The notes: generated by a model from the letters alone, not told the origin. A stretch of 64,000 bases of DNA from Pseudomonas mandelii (GCF_006438925.1 NZ_RCZA01000012.1:124001-188000), one strand, 5' to 3'. Counted from the stretch's first letter, positions 1-8,555 are shown. Numbers and translations: made by a program.

Positions 1-542
1 GGATCAACTGCGGTCAGGCCGGCCCGTTGGGCTGGACCATTCCGGCAGCGCTGGGCGTGGTCAAGGCTGATCCGACCCGCAAGGTCGTGGCACTGTCGGG
101 CGACTATGACTTCCAGTTCATGATCGAAGAACTGGCGGTGGGTGCGCAGTTCAAGCTGCCGTACATCCACGTGGTGGTGAACAACTCGTACCTGGGGCTG
201 ATTCGTCAGGCTCAGCGCGGTTTCGACATGGACTACTGCGTACAACTGTCCTTCGACAACCTCAATGCGCCGGAACTCAACGGTTACGGTGTCGACCACG
301 TCGCAGTCGCCGAAGGTCTGGGCTGCAAGGCGCTGCGTGTGTTCGAACCGGGCCAGATCCAGCCTGCCCTGCGCAGGGCTCAGGAGCTGATCGAAGAGTT
401 CAAGGTGCCGGTGATCGTCGAGATTATTCTGGAGCGTGTGACCAACATTTCCATGGGCACCGAGATCAACGCCGTCAACGAATTCGAAGACCTGGCGCTG
501 GTCGGCAACGATGCGCCGACTGCAATTTCGCTGCTGGATTGA
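1..542 (+). CDS. gcl: glyoxylate carboligase (tartronate-semialdehyde synthase), 3' part
   Basis: The last 179 codons of Gcl, open from the left edge in frame 3 and ending at TGA 540-542; the start lies outside the window. Gcl is a ThDP enzyme that joins two glyoxylates to tartronate semialdehyde and CO2. The visible part is the ThDP-binding C-terminal third: GDYDFQFMIEEL followed about 25 residues later by NN is the cofactor/metal motif of the family, and RVTNISMG and NEFEDL near the end are typical Gcl sequences. It heads a run of same-strand genes (hyi, glxR, ttuD, pyk) forming the glycerate pathway. Identification is firm; only its 5' extent is unknown. Confidence 0.95.
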   Translation, partial: INCGQAGPLGWTIPAALGVVKADPTRKVVALSGDYDFQFMIEELAVGAQFKLPYIHVVVNNSYLGLIRQAQRGFDMDYCVQLSFDNLNAPELNGYGVDHVAVAEGLGCKALRVFEPGQIQPALRRAQELIEEFKVPVIVEIILERVTNISMGTEINAVNEFEDLALVGNDAPTAISLLD

Positions 543-552
543 CCCGGTCTGG

Positions 553-665
553 CCCCCTCTCCCCCCGGGAGAGGGCTGGGGTGAGGGAAAGGTTTTGCGG
601 CGCTCGCATTATCGGGATCAGACTTCAGATTCCCCCTCACCCTAACCCTCTCCCCCAGGAGAGGG
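553..665. repeat. inverted repeat of pyrimidine-rich type between gcl and hyi
   Basis: Two arms, about 553-586 and 633-665, are near-complementary: the left contains CCCTCTCCC then GAGAGGGCTGGGGTGAGGG, the right CCCTCACCCTAACCCTCTCC and GGAGAGGGG. Each arm also carries a small internal palindrome. This differs from the GTAGGAGC-type repeats elsewhere in the window. It would form a stable RNA hairpin after gcl and could protect or separate the transcript; that role is inference. Confidence 0.7.
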
Positions 666-719
666 GACTGATCGCGTTTAGCCGGGCCATCTGTATTTAA
701 TCTGCACGAGGAGACCACC

Positions 720-1502
720 ATGCCGCGTTTCGCAGCCAACCTGTCCATGCTGTTCACCGAGCAGGATTTTCTTGCCCGTTTTGAAGCTGCCGCCAAGGCC
801 GGCTTCAGTGGTGTCGAATACCTGTTCCCTTACGATTTCAGCTCTGCCGAGATCAAAGCCAAGCTCGATGCCAATGGCTTGACCCAGGTGCTGTTCAACC
901 TGCCGGCCGGTGACTGGGCCAAGGGCGAGCGCGGTATCGCGTGCCTGCCGGATCGGGTTGAAGAGTTCCGCGCCGGTGTCGACCTGGCGATTGCCTATGC
1001 GAAAGTGTTGGGCAACACCCAGGTCAACTGCCTGGCCGGTATTCGTCCACAAGGCGTCGACGATGCCACCGTGGAAAAAACCTTTGTCGCCAACCTCAAG
1101 TACGCCGCCGACAAGCTGCAAGCGGCGGGCATCAAACTGGTGATGGAAGCGATCAACACCCGCGACATTCCGGGCTTCTACCTGAACAACACGGCGCAAG
1201 CCCTGTCGATTCGCGAACAGGTCGGCAGCGCCAACCTGTTCCTGCAATACGACATCTACCACATGCAAATCATGGAGGGCGACCTGGCCCGCACCATGGC
1301 TGCGCACCTGGGCGAGATCAACCACATCCAGTTGGCCGACAACCCTGGGCGCAACGAACCGGGCACCGGTGAGATCAACTACCGCTTCCTGTTCGAACAC
1401 CTGGACCGCATCGGTTATCAGGGTTGGGTTGGCTGCGAATACAAGCCGCTGACCACCACCGAGGCAGGTCTAGGCTGGCTTAAAACCCATAACGCGATCT
1501 GA
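720..1502 (+). CDS. hyi: hydroxypyruvate isomerase
   Basis: A 260-residue protein of the Hyi/xylose-isomerase-like TIM-barrel family, the usual length for Hyi. It interconverts hydroxypyruvate and tartronate semialdehyde in the cytoplasm and is typically encoded between gcl and glxR, as here. The N-terminus (MPRFAANLSMLF) and the barrel segments LVMEAIN, LQYDIYHMQ and HIQLADNPGR, carrying the metal-binding acidic and His residues of the fold, fit the family. The ATG is preceded by a GAGGAG ribosome-binding site. It is separated from gcl by a 177-base gap with a hairpin repeat but is on the same strand and presumably in the same unit. Confidence 0.93.
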   Translation: MPRFAANLSMLFTEQDFLARFEAAAKAGFSGVEYLFPYDFSSAEIKAKLDANGLTQVLFNLPAGDWAKGERGIACLPDRVEEFRAGVDLAIAYAKVLGNTQVNCLAGIRPQGVDDATVEKTFVANLKYAADKLQAAGIKLVMEAINTRDIPGFYLNNTAQALSIREQVGSANLFLQYDIYHMQIMEGDLARTMAAHLGEINHIQLADNPGRNEPGTGEINYRFLFEHLDRIGYQGWVGCEYKPLTTTEAGLGWLKTHNAI

Positions 1503-1520
1503 TCGAACACATTCACCCCT

Positions 1521-1599
1521 GTAGGAGCTGCCGAAGGCTGCGATCTTTTGATTTTAAAAACCTGAAGATCAAAAGATCGCAGCCTTCGGCAGCTCCTAC
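1521..1599. repeat. REP doublet, GTAGGAGCTGCCG type
   Basis: Two inverted copies of a REP-like unit: GTAGGAGCTGCCGAAGGCTG at 1521 and its reverse complement ending at 1599, with AAAAGATCGCAGCC on the inside. The arms match over about 30 bases. The same unit recurs at 7379, 25610 and 43945, which marks it as a dispersed intergenic repeat of the REPIN kind. Confidence 0.85.
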
Positions 1600-1629
1600 G
1601 GCTGTTTATAAAAACAAGAGGATTTTCTC

Positions 1630-2520
1630 ATGGCTAAAATCGGATTTATCGGCACCGGCATCATGGGCCACCCAATGGCGTTGAACCTGCAGAAAGCCGG
1701 TCACAGCCTGTTCCTGTCGGCGCACCACGACGCTGCGCCTGCTGACCTGATTGCCGGTGGCGCCGTCGCCCTGGCGAACCCGAAAGAAGTCGCGCAAGAA
1801 GCCGAATTCATCATCGTCATGGTGCCGGATACCCCGCAGGTCGATGACGTGCTGTTCCGTGCCGACGGTGTTGCGGCCGGTGTTGGCAAAGGCAAAGTCG
1901 TGATCGACATGAGCTCGATCTCGCCAACCGCCACCAAAGCCTTCGCTGCCAAAATCAACGAAAAAGGCGCTCAGTACCTCGACGCGCCAGTGTCCGGCGG
2001 TGAAGTCGGCGCCAAGGCCGCGACCCTGAGCATCATGGTCGGCGGTGAGGCTGATGCCTTCGAACGCGTTCTGCCGCTGTTCCAGGCGATGGGCAAGAAC
2101 ATCACCCTGGTGGGCGGCAACGGCGACGGTCAAACCGCCAAAGTGGCGAACCAGATCATCGTGGCGCTGAACATCCAGGCCGTGGCCGAAGCCCTGCTGT
2201 TTGCGTCGAAAAACGGTGCCGATCCCGCCAAGGTGCGCGAAGCACTGATGGGCGGCTTCGCATCCTCGAAGATCCTCGAAGTGCACGGCGAGCGCATGAT
2301 CAAAGGCACCTTCGACCCAGGCTTCCGCATCAGCCTGCACCAGAAAGACCTGAACCTGGCCCTGGCCGGCGCGCGCGAGTTGGGCATCAACCTGCCGAAC
2401 ACCGCCAACACCCAGCAAGTGTTCAGCACCTGCGCAGCGATCGGTGGCAGCAACTGGGACCACTCAGCGCTGATCAAGGGCCTGGAACACATGGCGAATT
2501 TCTCGATTCGCGATAAGTAA
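1630..2520 (+). CDS. glxR: 2-hydroxy-3-oxopropionate (tartronate semialdehyde) reductase
   Basis: A 296-residue member of the beta-hydroxyacid dehydrogenase family, reducing tartronate semialdehyde to D-glycerate with NAD(P)H. The N-terminal Rossmann motif GFIGTGIMG (residues 4-12), the substrate-binding DAPVSGGEVGA near residue 118 and KVANQII near residue 171 with the catalytic lysine are all present. The ATG follows AAGAGGATTTTCTC. Its position after gcl and hyi and before a glycerate kinase supports the specific substrate over other hydroxyacids of the family. Confidence 0.94.
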   Translation: MAKIGFIGTGIMGHPMALNLQKAGHSLFLSAHHDAAPADLIAGGAVALANPKEVAQEAEFIIVMVPDTPQVDDVLFRADGVAAGVGKGKVVIDMSSISPTATKAFAAKINEKGAQYLDAPVSGGEVGAKAATLSIMVGGEADAFERVLPLFQAMGKNITLVGGNGDGQTAKVANQIIVALNIQAVAEALLFASKNGADPAKVREALMGGFASSKILEVHGERMIKGTFDPGFRISLHQKDLNLALAGARELGINLPNTANTQQVFSTCAAIGGSNWDHSALIKGLEHMANFSIRDK

Positions 2521-2540
2521 GCAAGCCCCGCACAAAACTT

Positions 2541-2630
2541 TGTGGGAGCGAGCCTGCTCGCGAAAGCGGCTTCACATTCAACATCTATGTTGGCTGACAC
2601 GCAGCATTCGCGAGCAGGCTCGCTCCCACA
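2541..2630. repeat. REP doublet, TGTGGGAGCGAGCC type
   Basis: Inverted pair: TGTGGGAGCGAGCCTGCTCG at 2541 and its reverse complement ending at 2630, separated by an unrelated AT-richer spacer. It lies between glxR and the glycerate kinase gene. A second pair of this sequence class is at 8556. Confidence 0.85.
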
Positions 2631-2673
2631 GGGGCCGCATCAAACCCAATAACAAGAAATCCGGGAGCCCGCC

Positions 2674-3954
2674 ATGTCGGTCAATCCGCAACAATTCCTG
2701 CGCGAGCTGTTTGCCACAGCCATCGACGCGGCCCATCCGCAGCAAGTCCTCGAAGCCCATTTACCTGCCGATCGCAGCGGTCGGGTGATCGTCATCGGCG
2801 CCGGCAAAGCCGCGGCGGCCATGGCCCAAGTGGTGGAACGTTGCTGGCTGGGTGAAGTATCAGGTTTAGTGGTGACGCGTTATGGTCACGGCGCCCCGTG
2901 TGAAAAAATCGAAGTGGTCGAAGCCGCTCACCCGGTGCCCGATGCTGCCGGTCTGGCGGTCGCCAAACGCGTGTTGGAACTGGTCAGCAACCTGACCGAA
3001 GACGACCGTGTGATCTTCCTGCTCTCGGGCGGTGGCTCTGCCCTGCTGGCGTTGCCCGCGGCCGGCATCACCCTGGCCGACAAGCAGTCGATCAACAAAG
3101 CCCTGCTCAAATCCGGCGCCACCATTGGCGAGATGAATTGCGTACGCAAACACCTCTCGGCGATCAAGGGCGGCCGCCTTGGCAAAGCCTGCTGGCCTGC
3201 CACTGTTTATACCTATGCGATTTCCGATGTACCGGGCGACCTCGCCACGGTCATCGCCTCCGGTCCCACCGTGGCCGACCCGAGCACCTCCGCCGAAGCC
3301 CTGGCGATCCTCAAACGCTACGCCATTGAAGTCCCGGCCTCGGTGCGCAACTGGCTGCAGAGCCCCGAATCAGAGACAGTCAAACCCGGCGACCCTAGCC
3401 TGGCGCGCAGTCACTTCCAGTTGATCGCTCGCCCACAACAGTCGCTTGAAGCCGCTGCGGTGAAAGCGCGTCAGGCCGGTTTCAGCCCGCTGATCCTTGG
3501 CGACCTGGAGGGCGAATCCCGCGAAGTGGCCAAGGTTCACGCCGGTATCGCCCGTCAGGTCGTGCTGCACGGTCAACCATTGGCGGCGCCCTGCGTAATC
3601 CTCTCGGGCGGTGAAACCACCGTCACCGTGCGCGGCAATGGCCGTGGCGGACGCAACGCCGAATTCCTGCTGAGCCTGACCGACTGCCTCAAAGGCCTGC
3701 CCGGCGTCTATGCGCTGGCCGGCGACACCGATGGCATCGATGGCTCCGAAGACAACGCCGGCGCAATCATGACCCCGGACAGCTACATCCGCGCCGCCGT
3801 CCTCGGCCTGAGCGCCAGCGACGAGTTGGACAACAACAATGGCTACGGCTATTTCGAGGCGCTGGACGCGCTGATCGTCACTGAACCGACCCGCACCAAC
3901 GTCAACGACTTCCGTGCCATCCTGATTCTCGAGAGCCCTAAAAATGACGCCTGA
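2674..3954 (+). CDS. ttuD: glycerate 2-kinase of the GckA/TtuD (MOFRL) family
   Basis: A 426-residue protein with the DUF4147/MOFRL two-domain layout. Homologues were long called hydroxypyruvate reductase (TtuD), but the fold belongs to type 2 glycerate kinases that make 2-phosphoglycerate. Visible marks are VIGAGKAAAAMAQ near residue 42, the glycine-rich LLSGGGSALLALP near residue 115, and the C-terminal GNGRGGRNAEFLLSL and TEPTRTNVNDFRAILI of the MOFRL domain. A GGAG site precedes the ATG. The stop overlaps the start of pyk by 11 bases, so the two are probably translationally coupled. The reaction is inferred from family and operon. Confidence 0.9.
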   Translation: MSVNPQQFLRELFATAIDAAHPQQVLEAHLPADRSGRVIVIGAGKAAAAMAQVVERCWLGEVSGLVVTRYGHGAPCEKIEVVEAAHPVPDAAGLAVAKRVLELVSNLTEDDRVIFLLSGGGSALLALPAAGITLADKQSINKALLKSGATIGEMNCVRKHLSAIKGGRLGKACWPATVYTYAISDVPGDLATVIASGPTVADPSTSAEALAILKRYAIEVPASVRNWLQSPESETVKPGDPSLARSHFQLIARPQQSLEAAAVKARQAGFSPLILGDLEGESREVAKVHAGIARQVVLHGQPLAAPCVILSGGETTVTVRGNGRGGRNAEFLLSLTDCLKGLPGVYALAGDTDGIDGSEDNAGAIMTPDSYIRAAVLGLSASDELDNNNGYGYFEALDALIVTEPTRTNVNDFRAILILESPKNDA

Positions 3955-5359
3955 CAAGAAGGTCAAAATCCTCGCCACCCTCGGTCCTGCCACTCACGGG
4001 ATCGACGACATCCGTGAACTGGTGCAGGCCGGGGTCAACATCTTTCGCCTGAACTTCAGCCACGGCGATCACGCCGACCACGCTCAGCGCTACCAGTGGA
4101 TTCGTGAAGTCGAGCGGCAGCTGAATTATCCACTGGGCATTCTGATGGACCTGCAAGGCCCGAAACTGCGGGTCGGCAAGTTCGCTCAGGGCAAGGTGCA
4201 ATTGCATCGCGGTCAGGCGCTGCGTCTGGATCTTGACCCGACGCCGGGGGACGAGCGCCGGGTCAACCTGCCTCACCCGGAAATCATCGCGGCGCTCGAA
4301 CCGGGCATGGACCTGCTACTGGATGACGGCAAGCTGCGACTTCGCGTGGTGACAAAGTACTCCGACGCCATCGACACCACGGTGCTGAATGGTGGCGAGC
4401 TGTCGGATCGCAAAGGCGTGAACGTACCGCAAGCGGTGCTGGAACTGAGCCCGCTGACCGCCAAGGATCGTCGTGATCTGAGCTTCGGTCTGGAGCTGGG
4501 TGTGGACTGGGTCGCGCTGTCGTTTGTGCAGCGCCCGGAAGACATCCGCGAGGCGCGCGAGCTGATCGGCGACAAAGCGTTCTTGATGGCCAAGATCGAG
4601 AAGCCTTCGGCCGTGACGCAACTGCGCGAAATCGCTGAGTTGAGCGATGCGATCATGGTTGCTCGCGGTGACCTGGGCGTGGAAGTGCCGGCCGAAAGCG
4701 TGCCGCAGATTCAGAAAAACATCATCACCATCTGCCGTCAGCTCGGCAAACCGGTGGTGGTGGCGACGCAGATGCTGGAGTCAATGCGCTTCTCCCCTGC
4801 CCCGACCCGTGCCGAGGTGACCGATGTTGCCAACGCCGTGGCCGAAGGTGCGGATGCGGTGATGCTGTCGGCGGAAACCGCGTCCGGTGAGTACCCGCTG
4901 GAAGCTGTGCAGATGATGAGCAAAATCATTCGCCAAGTGGAAAACGGCCCGGACTATCAGGCGCAACTGGACGTCAGCCGGCCTAAGGCTGAAGCGACTG
5001 TTTCCGATGCGATCAGCTGCGCGATTCGTCGCATCAGCAATGTGCTGCCGGTGGCGGTGCTGGTGAATTACAGCGAGTCCGGCACCTCGAGTTTGCGTGC
5101 GGCGCGGGAACGGCCAACGGTGCCGATCCTCAACCTGACGCCGAACCTGCAAACCGCTCGCCGTCTGACGGTGGCGTGGGGCGTGCACTCGGTGGTCAAT
5201 GATCGGCTGCGGCAGGTGGATGAGGTGTGCTCGACGGCGCTGGAGATTGCCCAGGCGCAGGGCATGGCCAAGCGCGGGGACACGTTATTGATCACTGCGG
5301 GTGTGCCGTTTGGGCAGCCGGGGTCGACTAACTCCTTGCGTATCGAGACGTTGATCTAG
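3944..5359 (+). CDS. pyk: pyruvate kinase
   Basis: A 471-residue pyruvate kinase converting PEP and ADP to pyruvate and ATP. The N-terminal barrel shows KILATLGPAT and RLNFSHG (near residue 37), the active-site loop MAKIEKPSAV near residue 210, MVARGDLGVEVP near residue 237, and the signature TDVANAVAEGADAVMLSAET near residue 290; the C-terminal allosteric domain follows. It starts inside ttuD, so it belongs to the glyoxylate/glycerate operon: 2-phosphoglycerate made upstream would pass through enolase to PEP and then here. Whether it is the main or the second Pyk isozyme cannot be told from this window. Confidence 0.95.
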   Translation: MTPDKKVKILATLGPATHGIDDIRELVQAGVNIFRLNFSHGDHADHAQRYQWIREVERQLNYPLGILMDLQGPKLRVGKFAQGKVQLHRGQALRLDLDPTPGDERRVNLPHPEIIAALEPGMDLLLDDGKLRLRVVTKYSDAIDTTVLNGGELSDRKGVNVPQAVLELSPLTAKDRRDLSFGLELGVDWVALSFVQRPEDIREARELIGDKAFLMAKIEKPSAVTQLREIAELSDAIMVARGDLGVEVPAESVPQIQKNIITICRQLGKPVVVATQMLESMRFSPAPTRAEVTDVANAVAEGADAVMLSAETASGEYPLEAVQMMSKIIRQVENGPDYQAQLDVSRPKAEATVSDAISCAIRRISNVLPVAVLVNYSESGTSSLRAARERPTVPILNLTPNLQTARRLTVAWGVHSVVNDRLRQVDEVCSTALEIAQAQGMAKRGDTLLITAGVPFGQPGSTNSLRIETLI

Positions 5360-5377
5360 AGCGCCCATACCGGTCTC

Positions 5378-5470
5378 ATCGCCAGCAGGCTGGCTCCCAC
5401 ATTGGTTTTGTGTCGATCACGGAATCAAGACTGAACTGAGATTCAGTGTGGGAGCCAGCCTGCTGGCGAT
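5378..5470. repeat. REP doublet, TGTGGGAGCCAGCC type
   Basis: ATCGCCAGCAGGCTGGCTCC at 5378 pairs with its reverse complement ending at 5470. It follows the pyk stop and may end or stabilise that transcript. The sequence is a variant of the TGTGGGAGCGAGCC family, differing at the palindrome tip (CCAGCCTGCTGG in place of CGAGCCTGCTCG). Confidence 0.85.
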
Positions 5471-5521
5471 CAGCCGGGGTCGCGCTCGACCGACTCGCTC
5501 CCTTTGTCTTTCAGAACTGCC

Positions 5522-6436
5522 ATGCCTGCCAACCACTTCAACACCCACTGCCCCGATTGGGCGACTGCCCTGTTCAACGGCTTCAGCCAGATCTTCCTCC
5601 AGCGCAACCCGCTGTGCGGTCTGCTGTGCCTGTTGGCGATTCTTTTCACCGCACCCGCCCTGCTCGGCGGTGCGCTGCTGGGCGGAGTCGCCGGGTTGCT
5701 CACCGCGCAACGACGCGGTTACGCCAAGGCCGATCGCCAGGCAGGTCTGTTCAGTTACAACGGTGTCTTGCTCGGCTTGCTGCTGAGCCTGTATTTCCCC
5801 TGGTCCGCGCTGTTGCCGCCGCTGATCATTGCTGCGGGCGGACTCAGCGCGATGATCACTCAACAATGGCTCAAGCGCGTCCGGGTCAGCCAATACCTGC
5901 CTGCCTATACGGCACCCTTCGTGGGGCTGGGCTGGTTGCTGCTGTGCTTCGCCACGCCCTCGACAAATGCGCACTTGATCGAAATCAATACGCTGAACAT
6001 GCTCGCCGCACCACTGAAAGGCCTCGGCCAGGTGATGTTCCTCGGTCATCCGCTGGCCGGTGCGATGATTGCCGTGGGTTTGCTGATCGCTGATCGCCGC
6101 GCATTCTGCTGGGCGTTGTTGGCGTCTGTCGCAGGCATGGGCTGGAGCCTGCTACATCACGACTTCTACACCGCATTGATCGGCCTCGGTGGCTATAACG
6201 CCGTACTCGCCGCCCTCGCCTTCAGCTCGCAGCGCCAGAAGCCTTGGCTGCCGCTGGTCGGTATTACATCAGCGCTGTTGCTGACGCCGGTGTTTGCCGC
6301 CATCGGTCTGCCAACGCTGACCGCGCCGTTCATCCTCGCCTGCTGGCTGATCCGCACGGTTGTTCAAATGCTCGGCAAGACCACTGTCGCCCGTACGCCT
6401 TGCACTCTGGAGGAGAATCAACCTAGGCTGCGCTGA
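5522..6436 (+). CDS. urea transporter (UT family)
   Basis: A 304-residue, almost wholly hydrophobic protein matching the bacterial urea transporter family (channel-like, inner membrane). Repeated helices with small residues, the paired LCGLLCLLAILFTAPALLGGALLGGVAG and a mirrored second half starting near GLGQVMFLGHPLAGAMI fit the two-fold repeat of UT proteins, with GGYNAVLAALA near residue 220. I chose ATG 5522; an in-frame TTG at 5504 is possible and neither has a strong ribosome-binding site. It follows the glyoxylate operon, suggesting joint use in ureide breakdown, though the REP between them leaves co-transcription open. Family call is good; substrate is inferred. Confidence 0.8.
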   Translation: MPANHFNTHCPDWATALFNGFSQIFLQRNPLCGLLCLLAILFTAPALLGGALLGGVAGLLTAQRRGYAKADRQAGLFSYNGVLLGLLLSLYFPWSALLPPLIIAAGGLSAMITQQWLKRVRVSQYLPAYTAPFVGLGWLLLCFATPSTNAHLIEINTLNMLAAPLKGLGQVMFLGHPLAGAMIAVGLLIADRRAFCWALLASVAGMGWSLLHHDFYTALIGLGGYNAVLAALAFSSQRQKPWLPLVGITSALLLTPVFAAIGLPTLTAPFILACWLIRTVVQMLGKTTVARTPCTLEENQPRLR

Positions 6437-6457
6437 TTCTCGGTTCAGGCGTTTTCC

Positions 6458-7282
6458 ATGGACAGCAGCAAAAACTGGCGTGAAGAGCTTTACGTCATGG
6501 TTTTCCAGAGCGACACAGTGGCCGGGCGGCGTTTCGACGGCATCCTGTTGTTGATCATCCTCGCCAGCATTGTGATCGTGATGCTCGACAGCATCGATTC
6601 CATTCACCAGAACTACGCCAACGTGCTGGCGTACATCGAGTGGGGCTTTACGGTCATCTTCGCCATCGAATACGGCCTGCGACTGTACTGTTCGCCCAAG
6701 CCGTTGCGCTACGCGTTCAGCTTCTATGGACTGGTGGATTTGCTGGCGATCGTGCCCGGCATTCTTGCGTTGTATTACGCCGATGCGCAGTACCTGCTGA
6801 TTATCCGGATCATTCGGATGCTGCGGATTTTCCGCGTGCTCAAGCTCAGCCCGTACCTCAAGCAAGCCAACTATCTGATGTCCGCATTGCGCGGCAGCAA
6901 GCAGAAGATCGTGGTGTTTCTGGTCAGCGTCTGCACCCTGGTGACGGTGTTCGGTACGCTGATGTACGTGATCGAAGGCCCGGAGCACGGTTTCACCAGC
7001 ATTCCCAAAGGCATCTATTGGGCTATCGTCACGCTGACCACCGTGGGCTTCGGCGACATCGTGCCGAAGACACCGCTGGGTCAGGTAATTTCGTCGCTGG
7101 TGATGATCACCGGTTACTCGATCATCGCCGTGCCGACGGGAATTTTCACCGCCGAACTGGCCAACGCGATGCGCGGCGAACAACTGCAACACGACTGCCC
7201 GGTGTGCAATAAAAACAGCCACGAACATGGGGCGGCGTTCTGCTCCCGATGCGGGAATGCGTTATTTAATAAAATGGAATAA
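6458..7282 (+). CDS. voltage-gated-type ion (potassium) channel with C-terminal zinc ribbon
   Basis: A 274-residue inner-membrane protein of the six-helix ion transport family. An S4-like helix with spaced arginines (RIIRMLRIFRVLKL, near residue 120) is followed by the pore, GIYWAIVTLTTVGFGDIVP near residue 190, whose TVGFGD filter matches K+ channels. After the last helix comes CPVCNKN, then about 12 residues on CSRCGN: a four-cysteine zinc-ribbon-like tail. It lies 21 bases after the urea transporter gene and may share its transcript. Potassium selectivity is inferred from the filter; the function of the zinc ribbon is unknown. Confidence 0.88.
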   Translation: MDSSKNWREELYVMVFQSDTVAGRRFDGILLLIILASIVIVMLDSIDSIHQNYANVLAYIEWGFTVIFAIEYGLRLYCSPKPLRYAFSFYGLVDLLAIVPGILALYYADAQYLLIIRIIRMLRIFRVLKLSPYLKQANYLMSALRGSKQKIVVFLVSVCTLVTVFGTLMYVIEGPEHGFTSIPKGIYWAIVTLTTVGFGDIVPKTPLGQVISSLVMITGYSIIAVPTGIFTAELANAMRGEQLQHDCPVCNKNSHEHGAAFCSRCGNALFNKME

Positions 7283-7378
7283 GTAAAGTACTTTTTAATC
7301 TTTAAAGGACTATGTGAGCCCCGTTATAGTCGCTGGCTAAACGGTGGCAACACCTCTTCGATGACTGGCAATTAACCC

Positions 7379-7456
7379 GTAGGAGCTGCCGCAGGCTGCG
7401 ATCTTTTGATCTTGAAGAATCAACATCAAAAGATCGCAGCCTGCGGCAGTTCCTAC
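7379..7456. repeat. REP doublet, GTAGGAGCTGCCG type
   Basis: GTAGGAGCTGCCGCAGGCTG at 7379 and its reverse complement ending at 7456 (one mismatch, GTTCCTAC), with AAAAGATCGCAGCC inside. It sits only about 20 bases before the sbp start codon, so it is in the 5' leader or promoter region of that gene. Confidence 0.85.
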
Positions 7457-7475
7457 AAAGAACAAGGACTGCGCA

Positions 7476-8471
7476 GTGAAAAAAATCTTTGGCGCCTCAC
7501 TTCTGGCTGCTGGTCTGGCTCTGTCCAGCGTGGCTCAGGCCGCACCGACCCTGCTTAACGTTTCCTACGACGTGATGCGCGATTTCTACAAGGACTACAA
7601 CACTGCCTTCCAGAAACACTGGCAAGCCGAGCACAACGAAAACATCACCCTGCAGATGTCCTTTGGCGGCTCCAGCAAACAGGCGCGTTCGGTGATCGAT
7701 GGCCTGCCGGCTGACGTCATCACCATGAACATGGCCACCGACATCAACGCCCTGGCGGACAACGGCAAACTGATCCCGGACAACTGGGTCACCCGCCTGC
7801 CGAACAACAGCGCGCCGTTCACCTCAGCCACCGTGTTCATCGTCCGCAAAGGCAACCCGAAAGCCCTGAAAGACTGGCCCGACTTGCTCAAGGACGGTGT
7901 GCAGGTGATCGTGCCAAACCCGAAAACGTCGGGTAACGGCCGCTACACCTACCTCTCGGCCTGGGGTTATGTGCTGAAAAACGGTGGTGACGAAAACAAA
8001 GCCAAAGACTTCGTCGGCAAGCTGTTCAAACAAGCGCCGGTGCTCGACACCGGTGGCCGCGCAGCCACTACGACCTTCATGACCAACCAGATTGGTGACG
8101 TGCTGGTGACCTTCGAAAACGAAGCGGAAATGATTGCCCGTGAATTTGGTCGTGATCAGTTCGAAGTCATTTACCCAAGCGTCTCCGCCGAAGCCGAGCC
8201 GCCGGTGTCGGTGGTCGACAAAACCGTCGACAAGAAAGGCACTCGCGCTGCGGCCGAGGAATATTTGAAGTACCTGTGGTCACCGGAAGGTCAGGAGATT
8301 GCGGCGGCGAACTACCTGCGTCCGCGTGATCCGGCGGTGCTGGCCAAATACACCGATCGTTTCCCGAAAGTGGATTTCCTGTCGGTAGAGAAGACCTTTG
8401 GTGACTGGCGGACCGTGCAGAAGACTCACTTCAATGATGGTGGGATCTTTGATCAGATTTATGCGCAGTAA
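7476..8471 (+). CDS. sbp: sulfate ABC transporter periplasmic binding protein
   Basis: A 331-residue periplasmic sulfate-binding protein of the Sbp/CysP family. A signal peptide (MKKIFGASLLAAGLALSSVAQA) is followed by LLNVSYDVMRDFYKDYN, and the conserved segments SFGGSSKQARSV, ADVITMNMATDI, VPNPKTSGNGRYTYL and the C-terminal FPKVDFLSVEKTFG are all present. The start is GTG with AAGGA upstream. No permease or ATPase genes follow in this window, so it must serve a transporter encoded elsewhere. A strong terminator follows at 8488. Confidence 0.92.
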   Translation: MKKIFGASLLAAGLALSSVAQAAPTLLNVSYDVMRDFYKDYNTAFQKHWQAEHNENITLQMSFGGSSKQARSVIDGLPADVITMNMATDINALADNGKLIPDNWVTRLPNNSAPFTSATVFIVRKGNPKALKDWPDLLKDGVQVIVPNPKTSGNGRYTYLSAWGYVLKNGGDENKAKDFVGKLFKQAPVLDTGGRAATTTFMTNQIGDVLVTFENEAEMIAREFGRDQFEVIYPSVSAEAEPPVSVVDKTVDKKGTRAAAEEYLKYLWSPEGQEIAAANYLRPRDPAVLAKYTDRFPKVDFLSVEKTFGDWRTVQKTHFNDGGIFDQIYAQ

Positions 8472-8487
8472 AGGCTGAAGCTCAATG

Positions 8488-8519
8488 AAAAAGGCGACCT
8501 GAGAAGGTCGCCTTTTTTG
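8488..8519 (+). terminator. rho-independent terminator after sbp
   Basis: AAAAAGGCGACC and GGTCGCCTTTTTT form a 12-pair stem with a six-base loop (TGAGAA) ending in a run of T, 17 bases after the sbp stop. Confidence 0.9.
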
Positions 8520-8555
8520 TGGTCGAACACAAAACTCGTGTTCGCTGAAGATCCC

